Shown here: piece by piece, positions 7,025-14,076 of the stretch
How the letters are laid out: each line of letters begins with the position of its first letter
How positions within the stretch are numbered: position 1 is the stretch's first letter
Origin: JAFGED01 sp964551295
GTDB lineage: Bacteria > Chloroflexota > Anaerolineae > B4-G1
Reading direction: 5' to 3'
Length of the DNA: 19,243 nt
NCBI GenBank assembly: GCA_964551295.1
Contig: CAZKDJ010000069.1
Coordinates: 1-19,243, forward strand
Notes under the pieces: generated by a model
Databases searched by the model: none
Told to the model about the DNA's origin: nothing
Seen by the model: the letters and a program-made list of their open reading frames with translations, nothing else
Made by a program: the position numbers and the translations under genes

Positions 7025-9229
7025 TCATTGCTCGACTTCCGGGGCAGACCTCAGTGGCAGCATCACGTGGAACGTACTACCCGGGCACTCTTCCTCGTCA
7101 AAACCCTCGCTCTCCACCCAAACTTGCCCGTCGTGCACCTCGATCACTCCTCGAGCGATGTGCAGACCCAGCCCTGGCCCGGCCCCTTTGAACTTTGTAT
7201 TCCCTGTCGAATGAAGCAGGAGGCTACCCACGCGGTAGAACTTTTCAAAGATCAGCTCTTGATCTCCGGGGTCGATACCCACCCCCGTATCGGTGAAAGT
7301 GACCTCAAAGTGCTCACCATCAATCATAGCAGCGCTGATAGTGACGCGGCCATTATCAGGCGTATACTTGATCGCATTAGAGATGATATTGCTGAACGCT
7401 TGGCTCAAGCGCTGCAAATCGGCCTCGATAGGAGGAATTCCATCAACGCCCTCCACCAGCAAATCGAAATTCCGCTCCTCCAGCGCCTTGCGCCAAGGCC
7501 CAATGGCCATAGAGAGCACCGCCTGCAGCGTCGTGGCTGTATATTGGAGATCAAGTGCGTGCACCTCGATCGTCGAGGCATCGAGCATCGACGTGACGAT
7601 GGTCCCCAACCGCTCTATGGGCGTCTTGAGGTTCTTGGCAATTTCCAAAACCTGCTTTGACGGCAGATCCCGAGTGCCCGCCATCTCCTCCAGGATGTCC
7701 GTATACCCCTGGATCACCGTGAGCGGCGTCCGTAACTCGTGCGAGGCGATGGAGAGAAAGTCTGTCTTGGCTTGATCCATCTTCATCAGCTTGGTGTAGG
7801 CCGTACGCAGATCCTCGTTCAGGCGAGAGATTTTATCGTAAAGGCCCTTCATCCGGGTGTAGAGATACGCGTTCTGCAACGCAACGCCGGTCTGTTGGGC
7901 CAACGTGTTCAAAAAAGTCACCTCATGCTCCCCGTAGGGTTCCCCCGATCCCTGAGGACCCAACGCCAGCAATCCCAACACTCGCTCACGGGCCAGAATC
8001 GGCAAGTAAATCTCCATGCCCAATGCGCGAAGTGCCTCTTTTTCCTGCGGCGACGCAGCCTGCACATCGGGATGATAGTCGAGGTCATATTGAAAGAAGG
8101 TTTCGCCGGCCATCATAAGACGGAGCAGAATAGGGCTGTCCAGCGCAAGCACGATCTCCTCCGTCTCAATGTTCCCCATGCCTGCTGTCACACGCAACGT
8201 CACGCGGTCCGAACCCCTGGCAATCATGACCAGCGCGCCTCGTTGCACGCCCAGGACCTCGCTAAGCGTGCCCACGGCCACAGTGGCCAACTGCTCCAGG
8301 GTGAGCAGGCTGCTGATCGTACGTCCGTATTCCCGCAGAATCTCAGTCGGATCGTACCCCCCTCTCCACAGTATCCGATTGACGACCCGCGTGGCAAAGC
8401 GGTGAAAGGGCTGATAAACCAACGCAAGTATGATGGCCAGCCCAACGCTGACAGCGATAACCATGGTCAAGTTGCCCCAGGCCATGGAGACGAGATGTCC
8501 GGCAACGAGGCCCACCAACAGAAGCAGCGCCGTTGTTATGGTGACGACGGTGTTGCCCAGAAAGCGCCGCAGAATTCGCTTGAAGCTGGGCAGATCGCGC
8601 GTCGTGGTCACAAGAATGACGCCGAGCGTCCCCAGCAGGTGCAGCGCCAGGCCGATCTCCACCCACTGCCACTGCACCCACGCGAGAACGTGGCCAGCCA
8701 GCAATGGTATCAGCAATATCAATAGGTAATCGCCCCGATTGCGGTAGAAGGCCAACGGAGCTCGCAAGGCCGACCAGGCAGATACAACGATCACCATGCA
8801 GGCAAAGATCAACCAACCGGCGAGTGCCCCCGCCGCTACCAACCGAGCATCCATGGGGTTCTGGACCACAAAGATGTGCGCGACCAAGGCCACTGCAGAG
8901 CCCACGGCGCCCACTACCCACCACACCCAGTGACCCCGCCGGTCAACGTGCTGAAATGCGATAGGCACCAATAAGGCGGCCAACAGCAACGGTAGATCCT
9001 GCTCGACATAGCCAGCGATATCAACAACCAGCGCCGGCACCCAGTCGGTCGCACCTGCGGCTATGGCGACCCCCATCCCCCATAGGGGAGATAGCACACA
9101 GTACAAAATCAGGGAAAGGTAGCCCTGCTGCTTCTCGCGCCGCCGAACCAAGAGGAAGATCAACAGCACGAGATAAATCAGCGCCAGTACAGAGCGCAGA
9201 ATAAATTGCATATCTTGCGACAAAGCCAT
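7025..9229 (-). CDS. Membrane sensor histidine kinase (multi-TM, GAF, HisKA, HATPase)
   Basis: A 734-residue kinase. Residues 1-270 hold about nine hydrophobic helices, then a linker, a GAF-like domain at about 305-460, the HisKA domain with the phospho-acceptor His497 in SIASHELRTPLTVIQGYTD, and a HATPase_c domain (ISNAIKYTPDNGRV, DTGVGID, GPGLGLHIARG). All ATP-lid and N-box elements appear intact. The seven-plus-helix N-terminus resembles the membrane part of other 7TM-type or HisKA_7TM-type sensors, but the ligand is unknown. No response regulator is adjacent, so it is an orphan kinase. It sits 20 bases after the HIT gene, in one transcript, and ends at the terminator at 6966-6998. GAGG before ATG 9229 is a weak ribosome site. 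Confidence 0.92.
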   Translation of the reverse strand: MALSQDMQFILRSVLALIYLVLLIFLLVRRREKQQGYLSLILYCVLSPLWGMGVAIAAGATDWVPALVVDIAGYVEQDLPLLLAALLVPIAFQHVDRRGHWVWWVVGAVGSAVALVAHIFVVQNPMDARLVAAGALAGWLIFACMVIVVSAWSALRAPLAFYRNRGDYLLILLIPLLAGHVLAWVQWQWVEIGLALHLLGTLGVILVTTTRDLPSFKRILRRFLGNTVVTITTALLLLVGLVAGHLVSMAWGNLTMVIAVSVGLAIILALVYQPFHRFATRVVNRILWRGGYDPTEILREYGRTISSLLTLEQLATVAVGTLSEVLGVQRGALVMIARGSDRVTLRVTAGMGNIETEEIVLALDSPILLRLMMAGETFFQYDLDYHPDVQAASPQEKEALRALGMEIYLPILARERVLGLLALGPQGSGEPYGEHEVTFLNTLAQQTGVALQNAYLYTRMKGLYDKISRLNEDLRTAYTKLMKMDQAKTDFLSIASHELRTPLTVIQGYTDILEEMAGTRDLPSKQVLEIAKNLKTPIERLGTIVTSMLDASTIEVHALDLQYTATTLQAVLSMAIGPWRKALEERNFDLLVEGVDGIPPIEADLQRLSQAFSNIISNAIKYTPDNGRVTISAAMIDGEHFEVTFTDTGVGIDPGDQELIFEKFYRVGSLLLHSTGNTKFKGAGPGLGLHIARGVIEVHDGQVWVESEGFDEEECPGSTFHVMLPLRSAPEVEQ

Positions 9230-9249
9230 ACTTGCCTCACCGAATCTGT

Positions 9250-9747
9250 CTAGGCACCACGCTCGTGCGTCTCAAACAGTGGCCGCAGTCGCTCATAAGT
9301 CTGATCCAGCCATTCGGGGATGACACGTGTCTCACCGACAGTAGTCATATAGTTGTTGTCCCCACCCCAGCGGGGAACGACGTGGAGGTGAATGTGACCA
9401 GCCACCCCCGCCCCGGCCACCTCACCGATGTTCATGCCAACGTTGAACCCCTGCGGATCATAAGCCTCGCGCAGCACCCGCAGGCTGAGCTGCGTCAATG
9501 CCATCAACTCGGCCAGAGTTTCTGCATCCAATCCCTCCAACGTCGCCACGTGAACGTACGGAACGACCATCAGATGGCCATTATTATAGGGGAAACGGTT
9601 AAGAATAGCATAACACAAATCTCCCCGATAGACAACGTGAACTTTTGTATCCTTCATCCGAGGCGCAGCACAGAAGAGACAGTCCTCCGGCACAGGCTCT
9701 TCACCCCGCAAGTATGCCATACGCCAAGGAGTCCACAGGTGATCCAT
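9250..9747 (-). CDS. HIT-family protein (AP4A phosphorylase/hydrolase-like)
   Basis: A 165-residue protein. MDHLWTPWRMAYL is the typical start of this HIT subgroup, so ATG 9747 is preferred over the upstream frame extension. The histidine triad is H118-I-H120-L-H122 in GHIHLHVVPRW; Cys23-x2-Cys26 suggests a zinc knuckle, as in GalT/aprataxin-type members. Such proteins hydrolyse or phosphorolyse dinucleoside polyphosphates or other nucleotidyl conjugates; the exact substrate is not decided. There is no Shine-Dalgarno site; a promoter ends about eight bases before the start, so the mRNA is probably leaderless. It is divergent from biotin ligase and co-transcribed with the histidine kinase. Confidence 0.92.
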   Translation of the reverse strand: MDHLWTPWRMAYLRGEEPVPEDCLFCAAPRMKDTKVHVVYRGDLCYAILNRFPYNNGHLMVVPYVHVATLEGLDAETLAELMALTQLSLRVLREAYDPQGFNVGMNIGEVAGAGVAGHIHLHVVPRWGGDNNYMTTVGETRVIPEWLDQTYERLRPLFETHERGA

Positions 9748-9755
9748 CTTTTTTG

Positions 9756-9784
9756 ATTGTACACCCAATCTTGTCTGGAGGCAA
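9756..9784 (-). promoter_or_regulatory. Promoter of the HIT-kinase operon
   Basis: On the minus strand, TTGCCT (9784-9779, four of six to TTGACA) and TACAAT (9761-9756, five of six to TATAAT) are separated by 17 bases. The predicted transcription start lies only one to three bases before ATG 9747. Confidence 0.6.
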
Positions 9785-9830
9785 TTTCGTGATTTCCCAC
9801 GGATGTAGATAATCACCAGGGACAACCGTA

Positions 9831-9859
9831 TTGACAGGCAAAAAAGGAGGTGGTAGAAT
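9831..9859 (+). promoter_or_regulatory. Promoter of the biotin ligase gene
   Basis: A perfect TTGACA (9831-9836), 17-base spacer and TAGAAT (9854-9859, five of six). The expected transcription start is near 9866-9867, four or five bases before ATG 9871. The purine-rich AAAAAGGAGG at 9841-9850 falls in the spacer and so would not be transcribed. Confidence 0.7.
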
Positions 9860-9870
9860 CCACGGCGACC

Positions 9871-10686
9871 ATGGATCAACTCGATCTAGCCAGCCTGCAA
9901 ACAGCCCTAACCACTCGGATTTTGGGCCGCGAACTCACCTACCTGCCGCGCACCGGCTCGACCAACGACGCGGCAAAGAAACTGGCTGCCCAGGGAGCGC
10001 CCGAGGGCACAGTGGTCGTGGCTGACGAGCAGACGGCGGGTCGGGGTCGCCTGGGGCGGCGCTGGCTGGCACCTCCAGGCACCTGCCTTCTGTGTTCGAT
10101 TCTGTTCCGCTCCAACCTATCCCCTACTCAGACCCAGCAATTGACGATGCTGTGTGCACTCGCAGCGACCGACGCGATCAAAGAGACGGCGGATTTGGAC
10201 GCCTGGCTTAAATGGCCCAACGACCTCGTCGTCAAATCTCCAATCTCCAATCTCCAATCTCCAGAGTGGAAAAAGCTAGCTGGAATCTTGACAGAGACCG
10301 GATTGACGGGGAAACACCTGGATTACGCGATCGTCGGGATTGGCATCAACGTGAACGTGGAACCAGAGCTTCTACCTACGCTGGATCCTAACGCCACCAG
10401 CACCTTAGCCGAAACGGGCCAGGCAGTAGATCGAGGCGCACTTTTGGCAAGATTTCTAGCAGAGGTTGAGCAGCGTTACGAGGCCTTAAAAGCCGGGAAG
10501 AATCCGCATCAGGAGTGGGCCTCGCGGCTGGCGACGCTGGGGCAGCGAGTTAGGGCCACTACATCAGAGGGAACGCTCGTCGGCGTAGCCGAATCGGTCG
10601 AAAAAGATGGCACGCTGCTCCTACGCACGCCCGACGGTGCACGCCATCGCCTCACGGTGGGCGACGTCTCGCTGCATCGATCTTGA
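9871..10686 (+). CDS. birA: Biotin--[acetyl-CoA-carboxylase] ligase, no HTH domain
   Basis: A 271-residue protein that activates biotin to biotinyl-AMP and attaches it to carrier-protein lysines. RTGSTND opens the BPL/LplA fold, G57-RGRLGR-63 is the biotinyl-AMP loop, K114-WPND-118 and KLAGILTE carry conserved catalytic residues, and GIGINVN follows. A C-terminal BPL_C beta barrel is present (ATTSEGTLVGVAESVEKDGT). No N-terminal winged helix exists, so this is a class I ligase without repressor function. ATG 9871 fits the promoter position; a GTG at 9850 would overlap the promoter. Odd feature: an in-frame heptanucleotide repeat inserts about eleven residues (SPISNLQSPEW) between WPNDLVVK and KKLAGIL. 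Confidence 0.92.
   Translation: MDQLDLASLQTALTTRILGRELTYLPRTGSTNDAAKKLAAQGAPEGTVVVADEQTAGRGRLGRRWLAPPGTCLLCSILFRSNLSPTQTQQLTMLCALAATDAIKETADLDAWLKWPNDLVVKSPISNLQSPEWKKLAGILTETGLTGKHLDYAIVGIGINVNVEPELLPTLDPNATSTLAETGQAVDRGALLARFLAEVEQRYEALKAGKNPHQEWASRLATLGQRVRATTSEGTLVGVAESVEKDGTLLLRTPDGARHRLTVGDVSLHRS
10237..10263 (+). repeat. TCTCCAA heptanucleotide tandem repeat inside birA
   Basis: Three complete TCTCCAA units (10237-10243, 10244-10250, 10251-10257) and a partial fourth TCTCCA (10258-10263). Three units equal 21 bases, so the biotin ligase frame is kept. A one-unit change would break the gene. Confidence 0.85.
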
Positions 10687-10776
10687 TCAACTGCCACCAC
10701 TTTGGCAATCGCTTACACTGAGGACAGCTTTGGCGATTCCGCGAGCGACAAGCAGCACTGCAAATCCGGCCACACC

Positions 10777-11145
10777 CTACTTCCCCATTCGGAAGAACAC
10801 CAGGTAAATCAACGCGCCGTGAAGCAGCGTACTCAAAATCAGGATCAAGAGCATACCCCAGTGCTTGCGGACGTTGGTCTTGTGATGAAAAAGGAGCCTG
10901 CCAATCCACGCACCGACACAGCCACCGAACAGCGTCAACAGATTGAGCACAAGTTCCGGCACACGAAAGCTGAACCGCTTGATCCCAGCCAGACCTTTGT
11001 CTATCCAGTAAAAGATAAAAGTAACCAAGGTAAGGTTCAAGAGCCACGCGACGTAAAAGTGCAACTGCAAATCCGTCACCAACATGAATTGAATCACAAC
11101 GATCAAGAGCAAGGCAACGATGATAAACAGACTGAAAAATCGCAT
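10777..11145 (-). CDS. DUF1294 family small membrane protein
   Basis: A 122-residue protein with about four membrane helices (residues 3-22, 28-47, 66-86, 96-118). The DUF1294 hallmark order is visible: FYWIDKGLAG, then RVPELVLNLLTLFGGCVGAW, then HHKTNVRKHWG. The family has no established role; fusions to cold-shock domains are known in other bacteria, but none is present here. It is convergent with biotin ligase (90 bases apart) and lies downstream of the J-protein on the same strand, with the triple-hairpin element between. A weak AAGGGAA ribosome site precedes ATG 11145, and TTATAC-like sequence about 15 bases further upstream could be its own -10. Confidence 0.88.
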   Translation of the reverse strand: MRFFSLFIIVALLLIVVIQFMLVTDLQLHFYVAWLLNLTLVTFIFYWIDKGLAGIKRFSFRVPELVLNLLTLFGGCVGAWIGRLLFHHKTNVRKHWGMLLILILSTLLHGALIYLVFFRMGK

Positions 11146-11169
11146 AACGGTTCCCTTTGTATAATCTTT

Positions 11170-11233
11170 GAGCCCGAAGGGCTTTGCGTCCTGCCCGCAG
11201 GGCAGGCCTTAGCCCGGAGGTTCAGCTCCGGGC
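11170..11233. repeat. Three consecutive hairpins (palindromic cluster)
   Basis: Hairpin 1: AGCCC/GGGCT at 11171-11183 with a GAA loop. Hairpin 2: CCTGCCC/GGGCAGG at 11190-11206 with a GCA loop. Hairpin 3: GCCCGGAG/CTCCGGGC at 11212-11233 with a six-base loop. All stems are perfect. The element fills the middle of the 133-base gap between the J-protein and DUF1294 genes, and has no coding frame. It may act as a terminator or RNA-processing site on the minus strand, or be a dispersed REP/MITE-like element. Confidence 0.7.
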
Positions 11234-11278
11234 GGCCAGGCAGAATCAAACTCGGTGCGGATTTATGCATCAGCATAC

Positions 11279-11515
11279 TTAGCGACGGAACCTGAGAAGG
11301 ATCACCGTCAGCACAGCCACCCAGACCTGTGCAAAGGCCCATCGCATACCCATCATCTGTCCCGGTGTCAGCAAGCCCCGGAACAATGTCCCCCAATCAA
11401 GCAAGTAGAAAAAAGCTCCCATCACCAGGAACCCAATGGCCAACGTCCCCAGCGCCGATTTCATCTTGGCCGCAAACCGCCCCTGTCCAGGGCCTCCGCG
11501 CCTGACGCGAGACAA
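11279..11515 (-). CDS. J-domain protein, C-terminal membrane fragment
   Basis: Second half of the frameshifted J-protein gene. Reading back from LSRVRRGGPGQGR in this frame gives ARARYDIALWGHLAA, the normal continuation of a J-domain (ARYD), so the coding sequence joins the upstream fragment near 11564. The piece carries two hydrophobic helices (LGTLAIGFLVMGAFFYLLDWG and MGMRWAFAQVWVAVLTVILL) with a basic end. Any start codon inside it is probably not used. Confidence 0.7.
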   Translation of the reverse strand: MSRVRRGGPGQGRFAAKMKSALGTLAIGFLVMGAFFYLLDWGTLFRGLLTPGQMMGMRWAFAQVWVAVLTVILLRFRR

Positions 11516-11753
11516 CGCAGCAAGATGCCCCCACAGGGCAATGTCGTAGCGGGCCCGCGCCTGAGTGAGGGTCGTTCAACACCTCATAAGCTTCGTTGAG
11601 CCGCTTCATCTGCTCCTCGGTCCATTGCCTTCGCTCAGGCGGATGAAGATCGGGATGAAACTGACGAGCCAGTTTGCGATACGCCTGAGCGATTTCCTGC
11701 TGTGGAGCACCCGCGGGAACCCCCAGCATCCTGTAGTAATGAAAGAAGGCCAC
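11397..11753 (-). CDS. J-domain (DnaJ-like) protein, N-terminal fragment, frameshifted
   Basis: The J-domain begins MAFFHYYRMLGVPAGAPQQE and carries the essential H33-P-D35 motif in RQFHPDLHP, then LNEAYEVLNDPH. GTG 11753 is preferred: GAGGT lies six bases upstream and a promoter lies 21 bases upstream, whereas the frame further upstream reads as non-coding. After LNDPH an extra T on the minus strand (base 11564) shifts the frame; dropping it gives LNDPHQARARYD and joins the membrane half. The repaired protein would be about 157 residues: a J-domain at the N-terminus and two membrane helices, so a membrane-tethered co-chaperone that recruits an Hsp70 (family knowledge). The tail of this reading frame after base 11564 is not real. 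Confidence 0.75.
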   Translation of the reverse strand: MAFFHYYRMLGVPAGAPQQEIAQAYRKLARQFHPDLHPPERRQWTEEQMKRLNEAYEVLNDPHSGAGPLRHCPVGASCCVVSRQARRPWTGAVCGQDEIGAGDVGHWVPGDGSFFLLA

Positions 11754-11773
11754 TGCAAAACCTCGCGGTTGGT

Positions 11774-11802
11774 AGTATAACCTCTCTCCCCGCTGCACGC
11801 AA
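11774..11802 (-). promoter_or_regulatory. Promoter of the J-protein gene
   Basis: On the minus strand TTGCGT (11802-11797) and TATACT (11779-11774, five of six) are 17 bases apart, giving a leader of about 15 bases that contains the GAGGT ribosome site for GTG 11753. Confidence 0.5.
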
Positions 11803-11833
11803 GAAACGCCTCGCTCTTGGCAATTGCACAATC

Positions 11834-11866
11834 TTGACACATTCCGTCATAATTTCGTGGTATAAT
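11834..11866 (+). promoter_or_regulatory. Promoter of the WYL regulator gene, extended -10
   Basis: A perfect TATAAT (11861-11866) is preceded by TGG, an extended -10. A perfect TTGACA lies at 11834-11839, but the 21-base spacing is too long, so the extended -10 probably does the work. GGTGAGG at 11877-11883 is the ribosome site five bases before ATG 11889. Confidence 0.65.
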
Positions 11867-11888
11867 AGGGCAACTCGGTGAGGAAAAT

Positions 11889-12926
11889 ATGGCCAACGTC
11901 GCCACGCGCTTATTATCTCTGATCATGATGCTCCAGTCGAGGCCCAGTTGGAAGGCCAGCGAGCTAGCCAAAGAGCTAAAGGTCTCTGAACGCACCATCC
12001 ACCGCTACATGGGTATGCTGGAGGAAATGGGCATCCCGCTCTACACAGAGCGCGGGCGATATGGCGGCTTTTCGCTGGTGCGCGGTTACAAACTGCCGCC
12101 ACTGATCTTTACCGCCGAGGAAGCGACGGTGCTCTACATGGGCGCCAACCTAGTGCGGGACGTATGGGGGCAGACGTACGACGACGCAGCCACAGCCGTC
12201 ACCGCCAAGCTGGACAACGTCCTGCCCGACGACCTGCGCGCCGAGGTCGCACAACTGCAGCAACACCTGGCGGTGGGCAGGCTGGCGGCCAGGGACTATC
12301 GCCCATGGGAATCGACGATCCACACGCTGCGCCAGTGTATCATCGACAGGCACTGCGTGCGCCTCACGTACCACGGGATCGCCCGCCAAGAGGAGACCGA
12401 GCGCGTGGTTGAACCTTACGGTCTGGCCTTTCAGTGGGGACAATGGTATCTGGCAGGCTTTTGCCGCCTGCGGCAGGACATGCGTACGTTCCGCATAGAC
12501 CGTATCCAGCAAATCGAGCCGCTCGCGGAAGCGTTCACCGTGCCGGGCGACTTTGACGCACGCGAGTACCTGCAGCGCGCGATGCAGTACGAGTCCCCTC
12601 ACCGCGTCGTCGTGCACCTGGATGCCTGCGTCGCCCAGTCGGTGCGCGAGTGGGACAGCAATTGGCTAGAGATCACCGACCACGACGATGGCTCGATCTC
12701 TGTCCAGTTTGGCACGACGGATCTCAACTGGGCGACGGGCTGGGTGCTGAGCTACGGCGCGGCGGCCAAAGCACTGGAGCCGCCGGAGTTGGTGAAGCGG
12801 GTGCGCACGGCGGCCGAAAGCGTGCTGCAAAGATACAACGGAAGCGACGCTAACCGACGAGCGCTTGATAAACAAGCACCTGAAACGGCTCCACCAGCGG
12901 CTGGTACGGCATCAACTGCGCCATAA
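11889..12926 (+). CDS. WYL-domain transcriptional regulator (YafY/DeoR-like HTH)
   Basis: A 345-residue DNA-binding regulator. A winged HTH occupies residues 1-60 (TRLLSLIMMLQSRPSWKASE, then VSERTIHRYMGMLEEMG), with a WYL domain at about 140-220 including the W186-Y187-L188 motif in GQWYLAGFC and the RTFRIDRI strand, and a WCX-type C-terminal region (VVVHLDACVAQSVREWDSNW). WYL domains sense ligands, in some cases nucleic acid or nucleotide signals (family knowledge). The last 25 or so residues are Ala/Pro/Thr-rich and overlap the 3' end of the convergent hydrolase gene. It is divergent from the J-protein across 135 bases, so it may act on that shared region; no operator is evident. Confidence 0.92.
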   Translation: MANVATRLLSLIMMLQSRPSWKASELAKELKVSERTIHRYMGMLEEMGIPLYTERGRYGGFSLVRGYKLPPLIFTAEEATVLYMGANLVRDVWGQTYDDAATAVTAKLDNVLPDDLRAEVAQLQQHLAVGRLAARDYRPWESTIHTLRQCIIDRHCVRLTYHGIARQEETERVVEPYGLAFQWGQWYLAGFCRLRQDMRTFRIDRIQQIEPLAEAFTVPGDFDAREYLQRAMQYESPHRVVVHLDACVAQSVREWDSNWLEITDHDDGSISVQFGTTDLNWATGWVLSYGAAAKALEPPELVKRVRTAAESVLQRYNGSDANRRALDKQAPETAPPAAGTASTAP

Positions 12927-14049
12927 TCAAGCCAATCATCTCTTCCCGCGGATCCACCCAGAATTCGGTGCTCGCCGCCCCGCCCCAGCCGTACATCCCC
13001 CGCGACCCCAGGATGCCGGCCCGAGCGGGGTCCAGCATCACCTTCCACCCCAGGCCAAAGCCGTATCCCCAGGAAGGATTGCCGGGATCAACCGCGAAAG
13101 GCAGCAGCGAATCAGGCAGGTGATTCGCCGCCATGAGTTCGACCGTCTTGCGGCCCAGCAAGCGCACGCCATCCAACTCACCCCCGTTGAGCAGCATCTG
13201 CGCAAAGCGCACATAGTCGTGGGCCGTGGAGACCAGACCCCCACCGCCGCTGAGAAAAGCCGGCCGCCTGTCATACGTGCCGGCCGCCGAACCCTCGACG
13301 AGCCGCAGCCCGCCCTCTTCCGACATCTCGTACAGCGCAGCCAGCCGGTCGATCTCTTCCGGCGGCACGTAAAAGCCGGTATCCGCCATACCCAACGGCT
13401 CGAATATCCGCTGCTGGAGAAAAACGTCAAATGGCATTCCGGAAACCACCTGAACCACATAACCCAAAACATCCGTCGAAAAGCTGTAACGCCACCCCTG
13501 ACCGGGCTGGAACACCAGCGGCAAGGTAGACAGCATCTCGATCATCTGCTCAAACGTGGCATCCTCGCCCAGTTCCTGCCGGGCCTTCCGATATAAAGCA
13601 TCAATGGGCGAGTCCTCATCAGAACCATAGCTGAGGCCCGACGTGTGTGTCAGGAGATGGTGAATCGTTATTTCCCGTTCCAAGTCGGCTAGTTCCTCAC
13701 CCGACTCAGTCTGCCGTACAAATACCTTGATATCTTTAAAACCGGGGATAAATTCAGAGACGGGGGCATTCAACTGAAAATAACCCTCTTCGTAGAGCAT
13801 CATCACCGCCGCGCTGGTGATCGGCTTGCTCATAGAGTAGATGCGAAAGATCGCGTCGGTCTGCATTGGCTTGCCCGCCTCGGCGTCCATCATGCCAAAG
13901 CAATCCAGATGTGCGATCTGGCCACGCCGCGCGACCATCGTCAGGATGCCCGCGTACTTGCCCTCATCGACGTACCTCTGCATAACGGCGTTGATTCGGC
14001 TCAGCCGTCCCGGGGAAAACCCGGCCTTTTCCGGTGTAACAGTATCCAT
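12850..14049 (-). CDS. Serine hydrolase, beta-lactamase class C / esterase VIII-like
   Basis: A 399-residue protein. The catalytic S72-M-S-K75 (IYSMSKPIT) supplies the Ser nucleophile and general-base Lys; the HTSGL motif and a Tyr in GWRYSFSTDVLGYV complete the family features. The C-terminal WGGAASTEFWVDP takes the place of the KTG box of true beta-lactamases, as in family VIII esterases, so an esterase or D-amino peptidase activity is more likely than antibiotic hydrolysis. No signal peptide is visible, so it is probably cytoplasmic. It lies 27 bases after the radical SAM gene on the same strand, and its last 77 bases overlap the convergent WYL regulator gene. Confidence 0.9.
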   Translation of the reverse strand: MDTVTPEKAGFSPGRLSRINAVMQRYVDEGKYAGILTMVARRGQIAHLDCFGMMDAEAGKPMQTDAIFRIYSMSKPITSAAVMMLYEEGYFQLNAPVSEFIPGFKDIKVFVRQTESGEELADLEREITIHHLLTHTSGLSYGSDEDSPIDALYRKARQELGEDATFEQMIEMLSTLPLVFQPGQGWRYSFSTDVLGYVVQVVSGMPFDVFLQQRIFEPLGMADTGFYVPPEEIDRLAALYEMSEEGGLRLVEGSAAGTYDRRPAFLSGGGGLVSTAHDYVRFAQMLLNGGELDGVRLLGRKTVELMAANHLPDSLLPFAVDPGNPSWGYGFGLGWKVMLDPARAGILGSRGMYGWGGAASTEFWVDPREEMIGLIMAQLMPYQPLVEPFQVLVYQALVG

Positions 14050-14076
14050 TGATCTACTCTGCCTCCTATTATTGAT

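Noticed and set aside
7739..8725. Long plus-strand frame of 328 residues
   Set aside because: Exact antisense of the histidine kinase, whose domains are unmistakable; His/Gln/Arg-rich low-information product.
9843..9850. Strong Shine-Dalgarno-like AAAGGAGG before biotin ligase
   Set aside because: It lies 20 bases before ATG 9871 and inside a near-consensus promoter spacer; no start codon is at a suitable distance.
10702..11295. Plus-strand frame of 197 residues
   Set aside because: Antisense of the DUF1294 membrane protein; polar composition is the complement of hydrophobic codons.
11754..11840. N-terminal extension of the J-protein
   Set aside because: Covers the promoter region and reads as non-conserved sequence; the J-domain start at GTG 11753 has a ribosome site.
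12865..13596. Plus-strand frame of 243 residues
   Set aside because: Antisense of the serine hydrolase, which has a clear SxxK motif.
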